9,116 bases of DNA from Myxococcales bacterium (lineage in GTDB: Bacteria > Myxococcota_C > UBA6777): the NCBI GenBank assembly GCA_027005175.1, contig JALTMC010000902.1:1-9116 (forward strand), given 5' to 3'. The notes beneath the pieces were generated by a model. That model did not search any database. It was not told where the DNA came from and saw nothing but the letters and a program-made list of their open reading frames with translations. This document shows positions 6,101 through 9,116 of the stretch, piece after piece (position 1 is the first letter of the stretch; each line of letters begins with the position of its first letter). Both the position numbers and the translations under genes were made by a program.

Positions 6101-6590
6101 TACCACCTTTGGTTCCTACCTGAAACATGAAATAGCTACGCGACACACCTGCAAAGCGTGGGGAATTAATGACCAGACCTTTGTCTTGAGGTAACCAAAA
6201 CAGGGCTGTCTCTGGAGAAGAGTGATAGGTCAAGCGATGGGGGACTCCACCATTCGCGTCCATCACATAAACATCCTGTCCTCCGCCACGATGCGAGACG
6301 AATGCGATCTTCTTGCTGTTGGATGACCATACGGGAGATCGATCGTAACCGGGATTGGATGTCAGGCGTTGTGCCACTCCTCCCGCAGCATCGACAACCC
6401 ATAAATCTCCTTTCCAACTGAACGCGACTCTTTGGCCGTCGTGCGAGAGGGCAGGGTAGCGAGCGAGTTTTACATCGACATAGGCTGATGCTGTGGTGGT
6501 CGCGAGCCAGAGTATGCAAGTAAGAGACCACTGCCAATACCGTGAATGACCCTCATTGGTGAGGGTTGTACGTGTTTTCGTTCGACGCAT
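3165..6590 (-). CDS. Periplasmic tricorn-type serine protease homologue
   Basis: A 1141-aa protein, close to the size of tricorn. The start at 6590 follows AAGGGAG at eight bases. Upstream in-frame ATGs at 6608 and 6713 lack such a site and lie in a repeat element. A signal peptide ends A-S-A after residue 36, so the mature protein should be periplasmic. In order: a TolB/WD-like propeller (about 40-310) with repeated S-x-D-G-x-x-x-A-F and D-L-W-V-V-D motifs; a second propeller (about 315-740) interrupted at about 558-649 by an Arg/Lys-rich low-complexity linker; the C1 region; a PDZ domain (about 830-914) with P-G-D-I-I-L-S-V-D-G; and a C2 domain. The catalytic tetrad is intact: S814-H815 (A-S-H), nucleophile S1034 (V-S-N-A-E) and E1091 (M-E-N-G). 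N-G-G-G near 980 fits the oxyanion loop. Tricorn-family enzymes cut oligopeptides into short peptides. The gene is followed directly by the glycosyltransferase. Confidence 0.92.
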   Translation of the reverse strand: MRRTKTRTTLTNEGHSRYWQWSLTCILWLATTTASAYVDVKLARYPALSHDGQRVAFSWKGDLWVVDAAGGVAQRLTSNPGYDRSPVWSSNSKKIAFVSHRGGGQDVYVMDANGGVPHRLTYHSSPETALFWLPQDKGLVINSPRFAGVSRSYFMFQVGTKGGMPKPYLNVHATSAALSQDGRYIAFVRGSGRWWRKRWKGPYHPTLWLYDTKKKTFKRLTPAGYSANCPSWANNKELIFRSERTGTFNVWKVNVETGQMMPYTHYRKKGIRSVHVSRDGTRVVYSRWDKLYRMELETGLFEEIQIKATGDTAEPSQIRRILQRGIKEYAVSPNQKEVALVLHGNLFLKRFKDPDSWARSIAASPWREKHPSWAPNGRTLAFVSDRQGRRDSIYLVHAGQRKKHPVALFHTLQPKVTRVTAKDATQPETRPHWSPDGKELAFVRGRGQLIVRQMPNGPERVVVKGWNLDTYRWSPDGRWFVFSRVDRESNTDIFLVRSHGRSQPINISRFPDSDISPVWSANGRVLAFLSRGIYNRNGIRYVFLRKSDNEKNPVQLKRSCRRWKKRWKKRMIQRIKMARKHRKKNRIVPKSRRISRRHLQRLPKQPKSRRRPTSRPSQRRKAKEPGRLQQERRSRPQIKRKSRVKIDLKGLPFRLKFIPGLPGGRGASSLAISPSGCTFYVVSRGRGIGGLYEVGLYGKTIRRRAKGRISHVTVSNLGRIHYLNKGMLFAVGNGRKSTRPMRFKAEINIRPHIARLQMFTEGWSWLEQWFYDPKFHGVNWQSMRKMYQSLLPHTYTRRDFDDVVRMMLGELNASHLGIYPPRNKNRPVTGDLGVRFDWRHKGPGLKVLSVRPKGPATRQKSRINPGDIILSVDGNTVSAQNNIHRYLQFTTHRDVVLRVRRQNGAMVTLPIRPVTPRKARTERYQAWIESNRRKLKKWSGGLLAYAHVRAMGIRSLDQFEKDLFAHAYNKKGLILDLRYNGGGWTADLMLTMFFPRPHGYTQWRGSKKGYPVFRRPFYTWHKPVVLLVNERSVSNAEIFAHAFRNLKRGVIVGMPTYGGVISTRNIRLLDGSFFRIPLRGWWTLPKGKNMENGPAQPHVVIPFAPQDELLRKDPQLIRAIQILLKTITKTKEREHRLNKKR

Positions 6591-6598
6591 CAATGCGG

Positions 6599-6605
6599 CT
6601 CCCTT
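6599..6605 (-). promoter_or_regulatory. Ribosome binding site setting the tricorn start
   Basis: AAGGGAG on the minus strand lies eight bases before the ATG at 6590. It directly abuts the downstream edge of repeat copy A. It argues against the ATG at 6608, which follows a T-rich run without a purine-rich site. Confidence 0.7.
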
Positions 6606-6707
6606 CATCAGAAAAAAACTCTTATGTGATGGGCGTGGAAACTCCCTCCCGATCGCGGACCCTCCAGAATCTACAGGACGAAGTCCAGATGGGGTGGGGG
6701 GCGTTGA
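6604..6707 (-). repeat. About 100-bp repeat element, copy A, in the tricorn leader
   Basis: It aligns over its whole length with copy B at 8895-8993, in the same orientation. By hand I count about nine substitutions plus a 6-nt and a 1-nt gap. Shared blocks on the minus strand include ACTTCGTCCTGTAGATTCTG, CCGCGATCGGGAG, TTTCCACGCC, CATAAGAG and a T-run followed by CTGATGAA. Hairpins GGAC-TTC-GTCC and (T/C)CCG-CGAT-CGGG occur in both copies; in copy A the second keeps a U-G pair only if transcribed from the minus strand. The element ends exactly where the tricorn Shine-Dalgarno begins. Confidence 0.88.
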
Positions 6708-6710
6708 ATC

Positions 6711-6722
6711 CATAGATCTATG
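6711..6722. promoter_or_regulatory. 12-bp perfect palindrome upstream of copy A, possible operator
   Basis: CATAGATCTATG is its own reverse complement and lies about 120 nt upstream of the tricorn start. It could be a dimeric regulator site. I see no equivalent next to copy B. Confidence 0.25.
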
Positions 6723-6923
6723 CCACCTCTCGCTGGTACACTATACCGGTTTGCTGTTCATTGGTCTACACCTACTTTGGCCAGCTTGATACTCTACAGG
6801 AGTAAGCCTTGTCATGCTTGTAGCATAAGTGCTATGGTCCGCTTTTCTTGAACCAGTGCTTTGCAAAGAAAGTACTGCGCTTTCAAACTCTATCTGTAGG
6901 TGGTGTATCTTATGTGGATAGCA
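6723..6923. other. Intergenic region between the lipoprotein and tricorn genes
   Basis: No gene is supported here. A 9-bp hairpin CAGTGCTTT/AAAGTACTG (6854-6862 with 6869-6877, 6-nt loop, one G-U on the plus strand) lies about 50 nt after the lipoprotein stop but has no T tract. A smaller hairpin TAGCA/TGCTA sits at 6821-6834. A TATAGT on the minus strand near 6740-6750 could be a -10 box for the tricorn operon, but no clear -35 accompanies it. Confidence 0.4.
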
Positions 6924-8804
6924 CTACTTGCATTGTAATGTTTTCAAGTTACATGTGCCCGAGGTGCAATCTGCATCTTTGGTGCATTTGCCGATCTTAC
7001 AAATTCCCGTAAAACAGACTTCGGTGGTTTGGCATTCACGGTTTGATTGACAGGTCGTGCAATTGTTGTTGGTGCATACAAGCCCATTCTGACAGTCTCC
7101 TCGCTTTCGGCAGTTTCCGGGCTTACAGCGATTGAAAAGACAGATCTGACCAAAGGGACAATCTCCATCAATTTGACAGCTAGAACACTTGTTTTTCAAA
7201 CAAACTTTGCCGTTTTTGCAGTCACTGTTTCGGCGGCAATCTCCAGTGCGACACAGCCCTGTTAGACATAGTGAACCCGTCTGGCACTCTTTGTCATCTG
7301 TGCATGGACTGCAGATATTTCTCGTACAGATCTTGCCGTTTTTGCAGTCTGTATCTTTTCGACAATCTCCTGTAACACAAGAGCCCAGTCTACATAGTTT
7401 GCCATTGCTACATTCTTTGTCATTGGCACAGGTGGAGCAGATATTGGCGAGGCACAGGCGTCCATTGCTGCAGTCGGCAGTGACTCGGCAGTTACCGTAG
7501 GTACAGACCTTGTTGAGGCAGATCTCTGATGTCGCGCATTCTCGGTCGTGATTGCAGGTCACACACTGGTTGGCCAAGCAGATCTTACCTCTTGGGCAGT
7601 CTCCTGCTTGACGACAATTACCGAGGACACAAGAGCCTTTGACACAGACAAAGCCTTTTCCACAGTCCTGGTTGGAGCCACATGTTTCACAGCGACCCTT
7701 TCTACAGATGAGGCCTCCTACACAATCACCGCTGTTGTTGCAACCCTGGCATCGCAGTGTTTTTGTATCACACACCTGACTTCCCCCACAGTCAGAGTTC
7801 GATTTGCAACCTACCTGACAGCTTCGATTTTGGCAGATACGTCCGGCACCACAGCTTTGATCGTCTGTACACACTTTGCATTCTCGGTTGGTACAGATCT
7901 CGCCCTGGTCACAGTCTCTGTTGGTGCGGCAGTTTCCGGCACTGCATCGGCCTTTTAAACAAAGCCAGTTGAAGCCGCATTCCCTGTCTGTCACACAAGG
8001 AAGACACTGATTGCGGTAGCATACCTTACCGCTCTGACAATCTGTTCGTGTGCGACATTCCAGGCATTTTTTGGTTCGGACATCACATTTTTTAGGGGTG
8101 GGGCAGTTGTTATCATCTCGACAGCCTTCAATACACTGTCCTTTGATGCAGATCTTGTGGAGTCCGCAACTGGTATCAGAGGAGCAGGGCAGGCATCGTG
8201 CGTTGACACAGATCTGACTGTTGGGGCAAGGCTTCTCCTTGGTACAAAAAGGTTCACGGCATAGGCCGGAGGGTTTCTCCCCTCGAAAGCAGATCTGACC
8301 TGTTGGACAGTTGTCATCTTTGACACAAGTTTCACAGCGACCCTTGTAGCAAATCTTTCCTCCTGTGCATGGCTTGTCCGCCGAACATGGACTGACGATA
8401 CATTGGTTCTCTCGACAGATCATCTCTTTGGGACAGGCCTTATCGGTGCGACATCCCAACATACAGTAGTTGTTTTTGCAGATGTATTTGGCACCACATG
8501 ATCGATCTTCTTTGCATATGACACACTCTCCATCCAAACAGTATTTTCCTCCAGGGCAGAGTTGACCTTCTTGACACTCGGAAGGCACACACCGTGAGAT
8601 CTTACAGATCTTTTTACGAGGACATTCGGCTGTTGTTGTACACTCCGGCTCTTTGCATTTTCTATCCTCACAGATCTTATCACCAAGACAACCTGTATCA
8701 TTGATACAAGGGGGGTCTGCCTTCACAGAAGGTTGGGAACAACCCAACCCCAGCAGGGAAAACAACAAGAACAAAAGAGTTAATGTTTGTGAAAAAGTAC
8801 GCAT
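6924..8804 (-). CDS. Cysteine-rich multi-module lipoprotein (28 four-Cys modules)
   Basis: A 626-aa protein from ATG 8804. A GTG at 8828 would add eight residues; neither start has a good Shine-Dalgarno, and the ATG gives a typical short lipoprotein signal (hydrophobic core, then L-L-G-L-G-C with C22, a slightly unusual lipobox). The residue after Cys is Ser, which is compatible with outer-membrane sorting. The rest is built of 28 modules of the form C-x4-5-(D/E/x)-C-x2-G-x2-C-x4-C, giving about 113 cysteines, roughly 18 percent. Modules alternate between about 22 residues (G-N/D-C-R start) and about 20 residues (T-C-x-x-D/N start). Such repeats resemble the Dickkopf-N-like Cys-rich repeats of myxobacterial surface proteins. 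All cysteines are probably disulphide-bonded, giving a stiff rod or binding scaffold on the outer membrane. The function is unknown. It lies between direct repeat copies A and B. Confidence 0.85.
   Translation of the reverse strand: MRTFSQTLTLLFLLFSLLGLGCSQPSVKADPPCINDTGCLGDKICEDRKCKEPECTTTAECPRKKICKISRCVPSECQEGQLCPGGKYCLDGECVICKEDRSCGAKYICKNNYCMLGCRTDKACPKEMICRENQCIVSPCSADKPCTGGKICYKGRCETCVKDDNCPTGQICFRGEKPSGLCREPFCTKEKPCPNSQICVNARCLPCSSDTSCGLHKICIKGQCIEGCRDDNNCPTPKKCDVRTKKCLECRTRTDCQSGKVCYRNQCLPCVTDRECGFNWLCLKGRCSAGNCRTNRDCDQGEICTNRECKVCTDDQSCGAGRICQNRSCQVGCKSNSDCGGSQVCDTKTLRCQGCNNSGDCVGGLICRKGRCETCGSNQDCGKGFVCVKGSCVLGNCRQAGDCPRGKICLANQCVTCNHDRECATSEICLNKVCTYGNCRVTADCSNGRLCLANICSTCANDKECSNGKLCRLGSCVTGDCRKDTDCKNGKICTRNICSPCTDDKECQTGSLCLTGLCRTGDCRRNSDCKNGKVCLKNKCSSCQIDGDCPFGQICLFNRCKPGNCRKRGDCQNGLVCTNNNCTTCQSNRECQTTEVCFTGICKIGKCTKDADCTSGTCNLKTLQCK
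6996..7625 (-). repeat. Five tandem 42-codon (126-bp) units inside the Cys-rich lipoprotein gene
   Basis: Five consecutive double modules of exactly 22+20 residues (G-x-C-R-x3-D-C...C-x2-C-x2-D-x-E-C...C) occupy the 3' part of the gene before the last single module. The N-terminal two thirds keeps the cysteine pattern but with irregular lengths. This suggests the C-terminal part arose by recent duplication of a 126-bp unit. Confidence 0.7.
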
Positions 8805-8824
8805 TGAAGAAGTCTTTCGTTGTG

Positions 8825-8899
8825 TCACTTATCGTGGACGTCTCGGCTTTCGGAGCGGGTAGAGCGAGTGGTCAAAGAGTCTCTTGCCATGCAATTCAT
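8825..8899 (-). other. 24-codon upstream ORF starting in repeat copy B
   Basis: The CTGATG at the end of copy B opens an uninterrupted 24-codon frame ending in TGA 8825-8827. This TGA overlaps the GTG at 8828 as GTGA. That GTG is in frame with the Cys-rich lipoprotein. No Shine-Dalgarno precedes the uORF. The composition is Arg/Ser-rich with no recognisable family, so it is a possible leader peptide at best. Confidence 0.3.
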
Positions 8900-8993
8900 C
8901 AGAAAAAAGCCTCTTATGGCGTGGAAACCCTCTCCCGATCGCGGGTCCGGCAGAATCTACAGGACGAAGTCCGGATGGGGTGGGGGTCGTTGA
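8895..8993 (-). repeat. About 100-bp repeat element, copy B, in the lipoprotein leader
   Basis: Second copy of the element at 6604-6707, same orientation, about 90 percent identical by hand alignment. It begins 11 nt after the stop codon of the upstream minus-strand gene and ends about 90 nt before the lipoprotein start. In this copy GCC-ATAAGA-GGC precedes six T on the minus strand, a very short terminator-like hairpin that copy A lacks. Confidence 0.88.
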
Positions 8994-9004
8994 CGGTGGT
9001 GCTC

Positions 9005-9115
9005 TTAGAATTCGGAGCCTTTCTTATGTACGCTTAATACGGCGCGTCCCGAAGGATCAGCGTTCTTGGCAAAGCTTTCGTCCCAGGCGATGGCGGTGGG
9101 TGTACTGCACGCAAT
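9005..9115 (-). CDS. C-terminal end of an unidentified protein, 5' partial at the window edge
   Basis: A minus-strand frame is open to the right edge and ends at TAA 9005-9007, giving the last 36 residues. They include A-I-A-W-D-E-S-F-A-K-N-A-D-P-S-G-R-A-V-L and end K-K-G-S-E-F. The residue composition looks like a soluble folded protein and the other minus frame has an early stop. I cannot name the family. It ends 11 nt before repeat copy B and may be cotranscribed with the lipoprotein gene. Confidence 0.6.
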   Translation of the reverse strand: MACSTPTAIAWDESFAKNADPSGRAVLSVHKKGSEF

Positions 9116-9116
9116 G

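Noticed and set aside
6604-6616. CTGATGA on the minus strand at the end of both elements, as in hammerhead ribozyme cores.
   Set aside because: No stem II followed by GAAA and no cleavage-site stem arrangement is found around it in either copy.
6591-6713. N-terminal extension of the tricorn ORF back to ATG 6713.
   Set aside because: The extension is the translation of repeat element A, would bury the signal peptide, and lacks a ribosome binding site, whereas ATG 6590 has AAGGGAG at eight bases.
8921-8980. Plus-strand words of copy B (GTGGAAA, CCGGCAG, AGTCCGGATGGG) recall the FMN riboswitch (RFN element).
   Set aside because: The stretch is about half the length of an RFN aptamer, lacks most of its paired segments, and points away from both flanking genes. 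Copy A breaks the best word (AGTCCAGATGGG).

Overview
The window looks like chromosomal DNA from a Gram-negative bacterium of mid-range GC, probably from the former Deltaproteobacteria (Myxococcota or a relative). That placement is inference. It rests on a secreted beta-propeller repeat protein, a periplasmic tricorn-type protease, a very large Cys-rich repeat lipoprotein and signal peptides on most products. There are no rRNA or tRNA genes, no transposase, no phage genes and no CRISPR array. I see no complete new defence or mobile system. The unusual content is in the repeats and in how genes are joined.

Layout, plus strand: positions 2-319 hold the 3' end of a beta-propeller-repeat protein gene, followed by a strong hairpin/T-tract terminator (393-435) and a stack of alternating G4/C4 blocks (435-506). 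A small gene (801-1133) encodes a secreted polycationic protein with no acidic residue. It lies between two outward-facing 58-nt inverted repeat arms (608-665 and 1147-1204).

Layout, minus strand, read right to left: the last 36 codons of an unidentified gene (9005-9115); a ~100-bp repeat element (copy B, 8895-8993); a lipoprotein with 28 four-cysteine modules (6924-8804); a second copy of the element (copy A, 6604-6707); a 1141-aa periplasmic tricorn-protease homologue (3165-6590); and a 599-aa polytopic GT-C-type glycosyltransferase (1235-3034) ending in Pro/Thr/Gln decapeptide repeats.

The tricorn and glycosyltransferase genes are almost certainly cotranscribed. Their junction carries three tandem 67-bp units (3017-3220), each containing the end of the protease gene and the start of the transferase gene. 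The arrangement suggests an ancestral ATGA stop/start overlap that was triplicated. It now leaves two identical-length 18-codon mini-ORFs in series, each ending 10 nt before the next ATG. The lipoprotein gene sits between direct copies A and B, so homologous recombination could in principle excise it. Functionally the window encodes envelope proteins: surface or periplasmic binding scaffolds, a periplasmic peptidase and a polyprenyl-linked sugar transferase. No shared pathway is demonstrable from sequence alone.
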